A DNA stretch of 6,511 nucleotides from Avimonoglobus sp965151315. GTDB lineage: Bacteria > Bacillota > Clostridia > UBA1381. A program made the position numbers and the translations under genes. Shown here piece after piece: positions 1 through 6,408 of this stretch (position 1 is the first letter of the stretch; the number at the start of each line of letters is the position of its first letter). Location: contig CBCTZG010000110.1 in NCBI GenBank assembly GCA_965151315.1, positions 1 through 6,511 of the forward strand, written 5' to 3'. The notes below the pieces were generated by a model. The model saw only the letters and a list, made by a program, of their open reading frames with translations, ran no database searches and was not told the origin of the DNA.

Positions 1-280
1 CATCCCCCGAATAATCCAGCCCGGTTTTCAGCTCGATGCTATTTTGCTCCGCATTCCATACGACGTCAAACCTGCTGTTTGTCCCTTTAAGCGCCGCAGC
101 TAAATCGCGCAGTTTAAAATAATTATTCCCGTTGATATTATACCCGTTTATGTACAAACGCTCATCATTTACAAAAATCGATGATGTCGTAGATACCGCT
201 TCTACCGGCTGTGCAGACGCAGCCGCCGGCAGGAGATTCATCAGCATACAAAATAATATCAGCCATTTCATTTTTTTCAT
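1..280 (-). CDS. Secreted protein with stalk / copper-amine-oxidase-N-like domain (partial, N-terminal part)
   Basis: The 93 visible codons begin at ATG 280-278 and run off the left edge without a stop, so the C-terminal part and main function are unknown. An SD sequence GAGGTG (293-288) lies 7 nt upstream. Residues 1-23 form a Sec signal peptide: MKKMK, a hydrophobic stretch from W6 to L17, then AAASA with likely cleavage after A23. Residues about 35-88 match the short domain named copper amine oxidase N-terminal or stalk domain, seen in many clostridial exported proteins; the hallmarks are YNINGNNYFKLRDLAAAL (47-64) and FDVVWN (71-76), followed by a strand ending at residue 88. The family is usually extracellular or envelope-associated, and the domain by itself does not imply oxidase activity. 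It lies 95 nt downstream of the frameshifted WEWW gene on the same strand. I see no clear promoter of its own. The domain call is confident; the activity is not known. Confidence 0.85.
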   Translation of the reverse strand, partial: MKKMKWLILFCMLMNLLPAAASAQPVEAVSTTSSIFVNDERLYINGYNINGNNYFKLRDLAAALKGTNSRFDVVWNAEQNSIELKTGLDYSGD

Positions 281-375
281 ATTCAAACACCTCATAGAAT
301 AGTAATCGTATATGCACGAAAATAATGCATAAAATTATCAGCCCCGCAGCATGTTATTTTTTATTTCAGCACATT

Positions 376-543
376 TCAGTTATCCCCCTTCCCGACTTGA
401 AAACGCGGTAGTCCGGACATCGCTTTCAATATCCAGTAACACTCGTCCAATTTATATCCTCCGTAACTCTCATAAGCGGGATTTACGCGCTCCGGATCCA
501 GACCATAGCACGGGATGGTATCGGTACGCATACGTGCGTCCAT
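376..543 (-). pseudogene. Out-of-frame continuation of the GADWEWW gene (frameshift remnant)
   Basis: This reading frame is shifted one base relative to the gene at 470-766 and opens after a TAA about 10 nt upstream of ATG 543-541. It ends at TGA 378-376. It encodes a compositionally normal protein stretch, including IPCYGLDPERVNPAYES and YGGYKLDECYWILKAM, rich in Tyr, Asp, Glu and Trp. The tail of the upstream frame over the same bases is low quality. Joining the frames somewhere around 475-543 would give a protein of about 130 residues, consistent with one extra base or two missing bases. A GGAG sits 4 nt before ATG 543, so a separate 55-residue gene overlapping its neighbour by 74 nt is possible but less parsimonious. 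I do not recognise the family of this part. Confidence 0.45.
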
Positions 544-766
544 TGTTCTCCGTTAAAACCCACCATTCCCAATCGGCGCCATTATACGCTTCCTCATTTT
601 TGCTGAATGTTTTATAATAAAAATACTTGCATTTTTCAGAAACATTATATAACATCCAGTCTGTAAGCGATTCTTCTTTTACATTGGGCTGTTTTTGCAT
701 CCAAATGTAACACGCCCTGGATATCTGGTGGAAAACCAGGGGCGGAATGTTTAACTCTTTCTCCAT
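470..766 (-). CDS. Small GADWEWW-motif protein, likely truncated by a frameshift
   Basis: The frame encodes 98 residues from ATG 766-764, preceded by the SD AAGGA with about 9 nt spacing. A TTG at 784 is in frame, but the SD would then lie inside the gene, so I prefer the ATG. There is no signal peptide or membrane segment, so it is probably cytosolic. The N-terminal half is a plausible helical region (FHQISRACYIWMQ), followed by LTDWMLYNV and then GADWEWWVLT at about residues 64-73. From memory, a GADWEWW motif is typical of DUF6615-like uncharacterised proteins, where it sits in a central strand; this link is tentative. After TYAYR (about 79-83) the reading becomes an unlikely tail of G, S and R ending at TGA 472-470, while a protein-like continuation runs in the next frame (see 376-543). 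It is driven by the promoter at 813-841. It could instead be an intact short protein. Function unknown. Confidence 0.6.
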   Translation of the reverse strand: MEKELNIPPLVFHQISRACYIWMQKQPNVKEESLTDWMLYNVSEKCKYFYYKTFSKNEEAYNGADWEWWVLTENNGRTYAYRYHPVLWSGSGARKSRL

Positions 767-812
767 GGCTTTGTTTCCTTTCAAATTGGTAAATTCCGTT
801 TATTCTGTAATA

Positions 813-841
813 ATTATAACACATAGCTATACATTTTACAA
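813..841 (-). promoter_or_regulatory. Sigma-A type promoter for the GADWEWW gene
   Basis: On the minus strand there is a -35 TTGTAA (841-836), a 17-bp spacer and a perfect -10 TATAAT (818-813). The -10 is preceded by TG with one base between, an extended -10. It lies 46 nt upstream of the ATG at 766, which fits a short leader with the SD AAGGA. Spacing and consensus match are good. No activity data can be inferred. Confidence 0.75.
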
Positions 842-896
842 GATATTAAAAAAACACAATGTCTAAACGCGGTATCATCCAATCCATAAAATAATC

Positions 897-913
897 GGTA
901 TTATTATAATACC
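897..913 (+). promoter_or_regulatory. Perfect palindrome overlapping a TATAAT, possible operator/promoter of the flavoprotein pair
   Basis: GGTATTAT-T-ATAATACC is a perfect inverted repeat with 8-bp arms and a single central base. Its right half contains a consensus TATAAT (905-910) on the plus strand, 68 nt upstream of the start codon at 979. No good -35 lies 16-18 bp upstream of it. A -10 inside a palindrome with a poor -35 would suit a regulated promoter, but the arms are mostly A/T and chance is possible. The regulator is not in the window. Confidence 0.35.
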
Positions 914-978
914 AGGCATAGATATGTAAATTGGGGAAACACTTTGATATATAGCAAAAACAGAAAGCGGGAAGTGCA

Positions 979-1494
979 ATGAATCTAATCTTGAGCGACC
1001 GGCATTTCAATCTGCCCGAAATCTATGATCCTTCCATAGAATATATCGATCTGTCTCGGCTGCGGATCGCAAGCTGTACTGGCTGCTTTGGATGCTGGAC
1101 AAAAACACCGGGCAAATGTGTTATCCGGGATGACGCGGTAGACGTTTATCCCAAGATCGCAGCAAGCAGCAGGGTGCTGTATATCAGCAGGATCAAATAC
1201 GGCGGCTATGATACGGTTATGAAAACGATGTTAGAACGGGCAATCCCGATCCAGCAGGCATTTATCCGTCTTTTCTGCCGGGAAACCCATCACATTCAGC
1301 GCAATGTGGTCCCTAAGCAGGCAACGATCATAGGCTACGGTGACATATCCAACGAAGAACAGTCCGTTTTTCATCAGCTGGTCGAACGAAACGCGCGCAA
1401 CATGCTTTTTGACCATTGGCGAGTTGTGTTTGCCGCAGAAGAAAATTTAGAACAAGTTGTCAGCAAAGAGGTATCAACATGGAAAAAATCATGA
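979..1494 (+). CDS. Flavodoxin-family protein with Cys cluster (FMN-reductase / iron-sulfur-flavoprotein-like)
   Basis: A 171-residue cytosolic protein of the flavodoxin-fold NAD(P)H-dependent FMN reductase superfamily. The key signature is SCTGCFGCWTKTPGKCVIRDD, given here as C33, C36, C39 and C47 followed by IRDD. This cluster is typical of flavodoxin-family and iron-sulfur-flavoprotein-like proteins, although many members do not bind a cluster. Residues 70-90 (SRIKYGGYDTVMKTMLERAI) correspond to the second FMN-contacting loop and the following K-x-x-L-E/D-R helix. The usual N-terminal FMN-phosphate loop (GSPR-x-SNS) is absent: the protein begins MNLILSDRHF. No in-frame extension supplies it, and the rest of the length is coherent, so this looks like a natural short form. 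The SD is weak (GGGAAG at 969-974). The gene overlaps the next one by 16 nt, so both are probably co-translated. Redox partner and substrate are unknown. Confidence 0.85.
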   Translation: MNLILSDRHFNLPEIYDPSIEYIDLSRLRIASCTGCFGCWTKTPGKCVIRDDAVDVYPKIAASSRVLYISRIKYGGYDTVMKTMLERAIPIQQAFIRLFCRETHHIQRNVVPKQATIIGYGDISNEEQSVFHQLVERNARNMLFDHWRVVFAAEENLEQVVSKEVSTWKKS

Positions 1495-2093
1495 TTATCA
1501 ATGGAAGCCCCAGAGCGCCAAGTTCAAACTCTCAGCAATATGCCGCGCTGTTTTCGAAAGTCTGTTGGGCAGAAACAAGTTATTTTAATATCACTAAAAC
1601 AAACCATACAATGCTTTGCCAGGCTATGGAAGGCTTCTCAGATGTTTTATTCGCTTTCCCGCTCTATACGGACGGCATTCCTGTAATATTACTAAACTTC
1701 CTAAAATCACTGGAGAAAGCACCGCCGCAGCACAGACCGGTTATATCCGTTTTAATCAACTGCGGATTCCTTGAACCAGCGCAAAACGATACCGCGGTCA
1801 AGATCATGCAGTTCTATTGCAAGGAAAACGGGTATCCATTTGGTTCCGTTCTGAAGATTGGCGGCGGTGAGGCAATTCTGAAAACCCCTTTTCGGATATT
1901 GGTGCATATAAAAATCAAACGGCTGGCCACTTCCATAATACGAAAAAAATATTGCTCCTTACAGGTCACTATGCCCATTTCCAAAAAGATGTTCCTAAAA
2001 GCGTCTGCCGTCTACTGGGAAAGCCGTGGGAAGCAAAACGGTATTACAAAGGCACAAATGGCTGACATGCAAATCGAAGGGCCGACAAAATAG
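1479..2093 (+). CDS. NAD(P)H-dependent flavodoxin-fold oxidoreductase (FMN reductase-like)
   Basis: A 204-residue protein. I place the start at ATG 1479 and not at an upstream ATG (1416), because the SD AGAGG (1467-1471) precedes it and the family begins with a beta strand straight into the FMN loop: MEKIMIINGSPRAPSSNS. N8-G-S-P-R12 and S15-S-N-S18 form the phosphate-binding loop. FAFPLYTDGIP (58-68) is the second flavin loop, with F74LKSLE as the following helix, and LINCGFLEP (92-100) is a likely third flavin-edge segment. GGGEAI near residue 150 is another family-like loop. The C-terminal third is basic (IKIKRLATSIIRKK). There is no signal peptide, so it is cytosolic. It overlaps the preceding Cys-cluster flavoprotein gene (1479-1494), indicating a bicistronic unit, and ends 31 nt before a terminator hairpin. 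The general class is secure; the substrate (flavin, quinone or other) cannot be told. Confidence 0.88.
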   Translation: MEKIMIINGSPRAPSSNSQQYAALFSKVCWAETSYFNITKTNHTMLCQAMEGFSDVLFAFPLYTDGIPVILLNFLKSLEKAPPQHRPVISVLINCGFLEPAQNDTAVKIMQFYCKENGYPFGSVLKIGGGEAILKTPFRILVHIKIKRLATSIIRKKYCSLQVTMPISKKMFLKASAVYWESRGKQNGITKAQMADMQIEGPTK

Positions 2094-2123
2094 ATATTCG
2101 TCTGCGGCGCAAAGGCGGGAATT

Positions 2124-2157
2124 TCAAAAGCTTCCGACATAAGCCGGAAGCTTTTGA
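2124..2157. terminator. Bidirectional hairpin terminator between the convergent flavoprotein and phe operons
   Basis: A near-perfect hairpin: arms 2124-2136 and 2145-2157 (TCAAAAGCTTCCG against CGGAAGCTTTTGA), 13 bp with an 8-nt loop. It lies 31 nt past the stop of the plus-strand gene and 5 nt past the minus-strand pheT stop. The A/T-rich stem ends give TTTTGA on the plus strand and TTTTGAAATT on the minus strand. The U-tracts are short, so its strength is uncertain, but position and symmetry support shared use. Confidence 0.75.
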
Positions 2158-2161
2158 TCTG

Positions 2162-4543
2162 TTACCGAAGCTGCGCGCCCAGCTCCGTCTCCAGATTTTG
2201 AACGATTTTATCCATAGTTTTGGTAACCTCTTCGCTGGTGAGGCTCCGGTCTTGGGCCCGGAACGAAATAGCATAGGCCACACTCTTCTGGTTTGCCGCA
2301 ATCCGTTCACCGGTATAAACATCGAACAGCTGGATCGTGTCCAGATACTTTCCGGCGTTTTTGACGATAACCGCCGCAATATCCGCAACCGGGGTAGCTT
2401 GATCGACCAAAACCGCAATATCCCTGGTCACTGCCGGGAAGCGGGGCAGCTGCTTATATTTAATTTCCCTGTCAATATTCTCCAGAAGCAACGCGAAATC
2501 AATCTCACCCGCAAAGCAGGGGACATCAATCTCGTAGTTTTTGCAGACATCCGGATGGATTTGCCCAATCAATCCCAGCCGCTTCCCGTTCACGGTCATT
2601 TCCGCGCACCGGCCCGGATGAAAGGTCGGATGATCGGAAACCGCCGCAAATTGAACGCCCGGCACATGCATGTTTTCAAAAAGCGCTTCACAAACGCCTT
2701 TCAGATTGTAAAAATCTACGTCCCCATACATGCCCAGCATAATCATCTCCGGCTCCGCCGGCAGCTTTCCAGGCTCTGTGGGAATATAGGTCTTCCCCAC
2801 TTCAAAAAATCTGGCCCGGGCGTTCCGATGGTTATAGTTATGGCTCAGGATTCCCATCATACTGCCCAGGGTCGTTGTCCGCATAACCGAGGTATCCTCG
2901 CCCAGCGGGTTAGTGATTGTTACGGTTTCGCGCAGCGGGCTGTCTTTTGGCAGGTTCAGCTTGTCAAACATAGATGGGCTCACAAAAGTGTAGGTACAGA
3001 TTTCATCCATCCCTTGGGCTGTCAGCAGCCGGTTGACCATATCCTGGGCCTGCTGCTTCGCAGTTTTATGTCCCTTTGTCGTTTCACCAGACAGCAAGGC
3101 CGTGGGAATTTTATCATAGCCGTAAATCCGCGCGATCTCCTCCGCCACATCCGCTTCGCATACAATATCCGGCCGGAAAGTGGGCGGCGTCAATGTCATA
3201 TGCTCCACATCTACCACAAACTCCAAAGCCTGCAAATACGATACCATATCGGCCGCCGGGATATTGGTTCCTAAAAATGCATTAATCTTTTCCGGACGGA
3301 ACGCCAATGTTTTTATGGCCGGCAAATTGCCGTCCACACAGATCATTCCGCCTACAACCTCTCCACAGCCCAGCTGCTCAACCAACTCGCAGGCCCGTTC
3401 TACCGCAGGGATCGTATTATTGGGATCCAGCCCCTTCTCATACCGGGACGAGGATTCCGTCCGCAGGCCGATTTTCTGGGCTGTCAGGCGCACGCTGGCG
3501 CCGTCAAAGGTGGCAGATTCAAAAACCACCGTGGTTGTATCCGCTTTGACCTCCGAATTAAAGCCGCCCATGACCCCGGCTACCGCCACGGCCTTCTTCG
3601 CATCGGAAATTACCAGGTCGCTGCTGCCGAGCGTCCGTTTCTGCTCGTCTAATGTTTGAATGACCTCCCCGTCTTTTGCGTTCCGAACAACAATTTTCTG
3701 TCCCTCTAAATCCCGCAGATCAAACGCATGCATGGGCTGTCCGTATTCCAGCATAATATAATTGGTAATATCCACAATATTATTAATCGAACGCACACCG
3801 GCCGCCCGGAGCCGGGCAGACAGCCACCGGGGCGAAGGGCCGATCTGCACATTTTTCACCATACGGGCGCAGTAACGCAGGCACTTTTCCTTATTTTGCA
3901 CCTCCACGGACAAGGTATCGGCGATATTTTCTTGATTTTCATGGAATTCCGGTTTTTTGACAGTAAACGGCTTGCCGAATGTCACTGCCGTTTCCCGGGC
4001 CAGGCCGATTACGCTAAAGCAGTCCGGCCGGTTGGAAGTAATTTCAAATTCGACTACCTCTTCATTCAATCCAAAATAATCTTTGATATCCATTCCCACC
4101 GGTGTATCCTCCGGCAGAATTAAGATCCCGTATTCCGGTTCATATCCCAGGTCGCCGGCGGTCAGGCCCAGCTCCTCATGGGAGCAGAGCATCCCGTTGG
4201 ACTCCACACCCCGCAGCTTTCCTTTTTTGATGACCACCCCACCGGGGAGATGGGCCACATGCTTCGCCACCGGCACAATCTGCCCTACCTGCACATTGGG
4301 CGCACCGGTCACGATCTGCAGCGTTTCGCTGCCTACGTCAATCTGGCAGATCACCAAATGATCTGAATCTGTATGGGGCTTGATGCCGATAATTTTTCCC
4401 GTAACGACATTGTCAATCTCTTTGCCAATATTCTCAATTCCCTCTACCTTTGACCCGGTCATCGTCAAAGCGTGGGCATATTCTTTCGGCGTAACGCCGG
4501 TAATGTCCGTATAATCATTGAACCAACTCATGGGGACTTTCAT
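2162..4543 (-). CDS. pheT: Phenylalanine--tRNA ligase beta subunit
   Basis: A 793-residue beta subunit of the (alpha-beta)2 class II enzyme that charges tRNA-Phe; full length for bacterial PheT. Domains in order: N-terminal region MKVPMSWFNDYTDI; OB-fold tRNA-binding domain about 40-153 (NVVTGKII, HLVICQIDVG, IVTGAPNV, SNGMLCSHEELGL); B3/B4 editing-type domain about 210-390 (SINNIVDITNYIMLEYGQPMHAFD, given as positions 252-275, then VAGVMGG and SSSRYEKGLDP); B5 domain about 405-480 (FRPDIVCEADVAEEIARIYGYDKIP, positions 456-480); catalytic-like core about 490-690 (NPLGEDTSVMRTTTLGSM, HPGRCA); C-terminal anticodon-binding FDX-ACB domain from KQLPRFPAVTRDIA (697-710) to the end. The ATG at 4543 lies inside the upstream P-loop gene (29-nt overlap), with AAAGGG (4559-4554) 10 nt before it. 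It is transcribed from the T-box leader with pheS. Nothing is missing from the motifs I can see. Confidence 0.97.
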   Translation of the reverse strand: MKVPMSWFNDYTDITGVTPKEYAHALTMTGSKVEGIENIGKEIDNVVTGKIIGIKPHTDSDHLVICQIDVGSETLQIVTGAPNVQVGQIVPVAKHVAHLPGGVVIKKGKLRGVESNGMLCSHEELGLTAGDLGYEPEYGILILPEDTPVGMDIKDYFGLNEEVVEFEITSNRPDCFSVIGLARETAVTFGKPFTVKKPEFHENQENIADTLSVEVQNKEKCLRYCARMVKNVQIGPSPRWLSARLRAAGVRSINNIVDITNYIMLEYGQPMHAFDLRDLEGQKIVVRNAKDGEVIQTLDEQKRTLGSSDLVISDAKKAVAVAGVMGGFNSEVKADTTTVVFESATFDGASVRLTAQKIGLRTESSSRYEKGLDPNNTIPAVERACELVEQLGCGEVVGGMICVDGNLPAIKTLAFRPEKINAFLGTNIPAADMVSYLQALEFVVDVEHMTLTPPTFRPDIVCEADVAEEIARIYGYDKIPTALLSGETTKGHKTAKQQAQDMVNRLLTAQGMDEICTYTFVSPSMFDKLNLPKDSPLRETVTITNPLGEDTSVMRTTTLGSMMGILSHNYNHRNARARFFEVGKTYIPTEPGKLPAEPEMIMLGMYGDVDFYNLKGVCEALFENMHVPGVQFAAVSDHPTFHPGRCAEMTVNGKRLGLIGQIHPDVCKNYEIDVPCFAGEIDFALLLENIDREIKYKQLPRFPAVTRDIAVLVDQATPVADIAAVIVKNAGKYLDTIQLFDVYTGERIAANQKSVAYAISFRAQDRSLTSEEVTKTMDKIVQNLETELGAQLR

Positions 4544-5057
4544 TATTTACCAACCCTTTCAAAAATTTATTGATTGCTCTGCTGCTTTTCAAGCGATAGA
4601 CGGCCTTGCCCGCCGCGGCTGCTTGTCTGATCAGCTCCAGATTTCTCCCGCGTTTTTTCCGGCCAATCCAAAACACCCATTTTACAAATTCAAAATCCAG
4701 CTTTTCCGCGCAGCCCTCGCCCATATCCGGCCGAGTCTGCCCGCGCCAGATTCGGCTTCGCCGCCAAACGTGGTAAAGGCAGGTAAAACGGTTTACATCC
4801 AAAAAAATAATTGTATCCGCCTTTTCCACACGCTCCCGCCAGTAAAGGTTTCGATAGCTGCCTTCGATGATCCAGCGGTCCTGCGCTAACACCGGCGCCA
4901 GCAATTTTTCTTTATTTTCCAGCGTATTCTCCACCCAGCCCGGCAGCCAGTGCAACCGATCCAAATGGGTGGGCGCGATCCCGAGCCGCCTGCCTAAATT
5001 TTGGGCCAGGGTGGATTTCCCGCTGCCGGAAAACCCAATGATCATAACCCGTTCCAT
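4515..5057 (-). CDS. FlaR-like P-loop NTPase / nucleoside-kinase-like protein, embedded between pheS and pheT
   Basis: A 180-residue protein with Walker A GFSGSGKST at residues 8-16. It continues with HLDRLHWLPGW (31-41), DRWIIEGSYRN (60-70), ADTIIFLDVNRFTCL (80-94), WRRSRIWRGQTRPDMGEGC (98-116, the arginine-rich lid-like stretch) and EKLDFEFVKWVFW (118-130). This pattern matches the adenylate-kinase-like family often labelled DNA topology modulation protein FlaR or simply AAA ATPase. The family is probably a small-molecule or nucleotide kinase, and the FlaR label is historical. There is no membrane segment. The ATG at 5057 follows the pheS TAA with only one base between (TAA-T-ATG) and has no visible SD, so it probably depends on translational coupling. 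The 3' end overlaps pheT by 29 nt. Substrate unknown; a link to phenylalanine or tRNA is inferred only from position. Confidence 0.9.
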   Translation of the reverse strand: MERVMIIGFSGSGKSTLAQNLGRRLGIAPTHLDRLHWLPGWVENTLENKEKLLAPVLAQDRWIIEGSYRNLYWRERVEKADTIIFLDVNRFTCLYHVWRRSRIWRGQTRPDMGEGCAEKLDFEFVKWVFWIGRKKRGRNLELIRQAAAAGKAVYRLKSSRAINKFLKGLVNNESPHELVQ

Positions 5058-5058
5058 A

Positions 5059-6078
5059 TTAGAATTGTTTTAAGAACCGCAGGTCGTTTTCGAAAAACAA
5101 CCGCAGGTCGTCAATATCATATCTGCGCATGGCCACGCGCTCCAGGCCCATGCCAAATGCGAAGCCGGAATAGACCTCCGGATCAATCCCACAGTTTGCC
5201 AGGACCTTAGGATGCACCATGCCGCAGCCCAAAATCTCGATCCAGCCTTCACCCTTGCATACCCGGCAGCCTTCCCCGCCGCAGACAAAGCAGGATACGT
5301 CCACCTCCGCGGAGGGTTCTGTAAACGGGAAATGGTGCGGACGGAACCGTACCTTCGCCGCTTCGCCGTACAGGGACTTGATAAAGGATTCCAGCGTCCC
5401 CTTCAGATCCGCCATCGTCACCCCTTTATCCACCACCAGGCCCTCAATCTGATGGAACACAGGAGAGTGCGTGGCGTCTACCGCGTCGCTCCGGTACACC
5501 CGCCCCGGCGCGATCACGCGGATCGGGGGCTTTTGCTGCTCCATGACCCGTACCTGGATGGGGGACGTCTGCGTCCGGAGGACAATGTTTTCATCAATAT
5601 AAAATGTATCCTGGGTATCCCGGGCAGGATGGTTTTTCGGGATATTCAGCGCTTCAAAATTATAATAATCCAGCTCTACATCCGGGCCCTCTGCGATGGA
5701 AAAGCCCATGCCAATAAAAATATCCTTGATTTCGTCCATAACCTGGGTCAGCGGATGCAGTTTTCCCGTTTCCTGCCGCTTCCCCGGCATCGTCACGTCA
5801 ATGACCTCCGCCCGCAGCCGCGCCGCCTGGGCTTTTTTCGACAAATCTTCCTTTTTGGTATCAATTTCCCGGCCCAGGAAATCCCGGATTTCATTGGCCA
5901 GCGCGCCCACCACCGGCCGCTCTTCCGGCGAAAGCTTTCCCATGCCCTTTAAGACGGCAGTCAGCTCCCCCTTTTTCCCCAAATACTGGATCCGGATATT
6001 TTCCAGGGTTTCTAAATCCTCTGCCTCTTTTAGGATTTTTTCCACCTTTGCTTTGATTTCCCGCAATTTTTCTTGCAC
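5059..6078 (-). CDS. pheS: Phenylalanine--tRNA ligase alpha subunit
   Basis: A 339-residue catalytic alpha subunit that activates phenylalanine and transfers it to tRNA-Phe in the cytosol. Residues 1-90 form the N-terminal coiled-coil arm for tRNA contact. The class II catalytic domain follows: HPLTQVMDEI (108-117), GFSIAEGPDVELDYYNF (125-141), PARDTQDTFY (151-160), LRTQTSP (167-173), motif 2 PGRVYRSDAVDATHSPVFHQIEG (191-213), FTEPSAEVDV (252-261) and motif 3 GFAFGMGLERVAM (305-317). A CxxC-x4-CxxC cluster (C263, C266, C271, C274) sits in an insertion also seen in other Firmicutes PheS and may bind zinc. The start is GTG at 6078: an in-frame TGA (6087-6085) lies just upstream and excludes earlier starts, and the SD AAAGGA (6094-6089) precedes it by 10 nt. 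It is the first gene after the T-box leader. Confidence 0.97.
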   Translation of the reverse strand: MQEKLREIKAKVEKILKEAEDLETLENIRIQYLGKKGELTAVLKGMGKLSPEERPVVGALANEIRDFLGREIDTKKEDLSKKAQAARLRAEVIDVTMPGKRQETGKLHPLTQVMDEIKDIFIGMGFSIAEGPDVELDYYNFEALNIPKNHPARDTQDTFYIDENIVLRTQTSPIQVRVMEQQKPPIRVIAPGRVYRSDAVDATHSPVFHQIEGLVVDKGVTMADLKGTLESFIKSLYGEAAKVRFRPHHFPFTEPSAEVDVSCFVCGGEGCRVCKGEGWIEILGCGMVHPKVLANCGIDPEVYSGFAFGMGLERVAMRRYDIDDLRLFFENDLRFLKQF

Positions 6079-6113
6079 AGCTGATCAATCCTTTCAATAA
6101 AAAATTTACAAAT

Positions 6114-6139
6114 AAAAAACGTCCCTCAAAAGAGGGACG
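6114..6139 (-). terminator. Leader (T-box) intrinsic terminator upstream of pheS
   Basis: On the minus strand CGTCCCTC (6139-6132), loop TTTT, GAGGGACG (6127-6120), then six T (6119-6114): an 8-bp stem with a U-tract, a classic intrinsic terminator. Its 5' arm CGTCCC is also the 3' arm of the antiterminator, so the two structures are mutually exclusive. It ends about 36 nt before the pheS start codon. Confidence 0.93.
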
Positions 6140-6356
6140 AATCAAGAATCCGCGGTACCACCCATATTTCCGGCCCAAAGCCGGACACTCTTTGCAGGAT
6201 AACGGCTGCACCCCGGCGCCGGCTACCCATGCTCCACTTCACCGGCACAGCTCCGAAACGAAGGTTCAGCCATACTCATTAAACCATACCGGCTCCCAGC
6301 CGCTGACCGGTACTCTCTATTCGGCGAATTTATGGCCTACTGAATTTCATCATCGC
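6114..6356 (-). promoter_or_regulatory. T-box riboswitch, tRNA-Phe specific (UUC specifier), controlling pheS-kinase-pheT
   Basis: The leader carries the conserved T-box sequence GGGTGGTACCGCGG at 6163-6150. The antiterminator can be read directly: GGG (6163-6161), 7-nt bulge UGGUACC (6160-6154) and GCG (6153-6151), with CGU-CCC (6139-6134) as the opposing arm. The bulge UGGU pairs with ACCA, fitting the A73 discriminator of tRNA-Phe. Upstream are stem III (6185-6180 with 6174-6169, 6 bp), the stem I distal helix TACCGG/CCGGTA (6312-6307 with 6292-6287), an AGTA loop-E-like motif (6341-6338) and an AGAGAG box (6318-6313). The specifier context GAACC-TTC places UUC at 6262-6260, a Phe codon. 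Uncharged tRNA-Phe should stabilise the antiterminator and let transcription pass into the operon. The 5' limit is approximate. Confidence 0.93.
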
Positions 6357-6370
6357 TTTTTCTATTCAAT

Positions 6371-6408
6371 TTATCGAATATTATACCATTTATCAAATAT
6401 TATACCAT
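6371..6408 (-). repeat. Tandem 19-bp direct repeat in the phe promoter
   Basis: Two adjacent units, 6408-6390 and 6389-6371, each ATGGTATAATATTYGATAA, differ at one base (T in the first, C in the second). Each unit contains a complete TGGTATAAT, so the duplication copies the extended -10 element. Confidence 0.9.

Noticed and set aside
311..331. Inverted repeat TATGCA / TGCATA with a 9-nt loop upstream of the stalk-domain gene
   Set aside because: Arms of 6 bp in A/T-rich DNA with no T-tract; too weak to call a terminator or an operator.
351..617. Plus-strand 88-codon open frame opposite the GADWEWW gene
   Set aside because: It is antisense to a better-supported minus-strand gene with promoter and SD, has no SD of its own, and has no recognisable domain.
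767..784. TTG at 784 as start of the GADWEWW gene
   Set aside because: The clear SD AAGGA lies between this TTG and the ATG at 766, favouring the ATG.
1416..1478. Upstream ATG at 1416 as start of the second flavoprotein
   Set aside because: It would add 21 Cys/Arg-rich residues with no family match. The ATG at 1479 has an SD and starts directly in the family's first beta strand.
2198..3274. Long plus-strand open frame of 358 codons inside pheT
   Set aside because: It is a shadow of pheT on the opposite strand, rich in R, H, P and G as expected from antisense reading, with no family features.
5212..5952. Plus-strand 246-codon open frame opposite pheS
   Set aside because: pheS is certain on the minus strand over the same bases; the antisense frame shows no domain.
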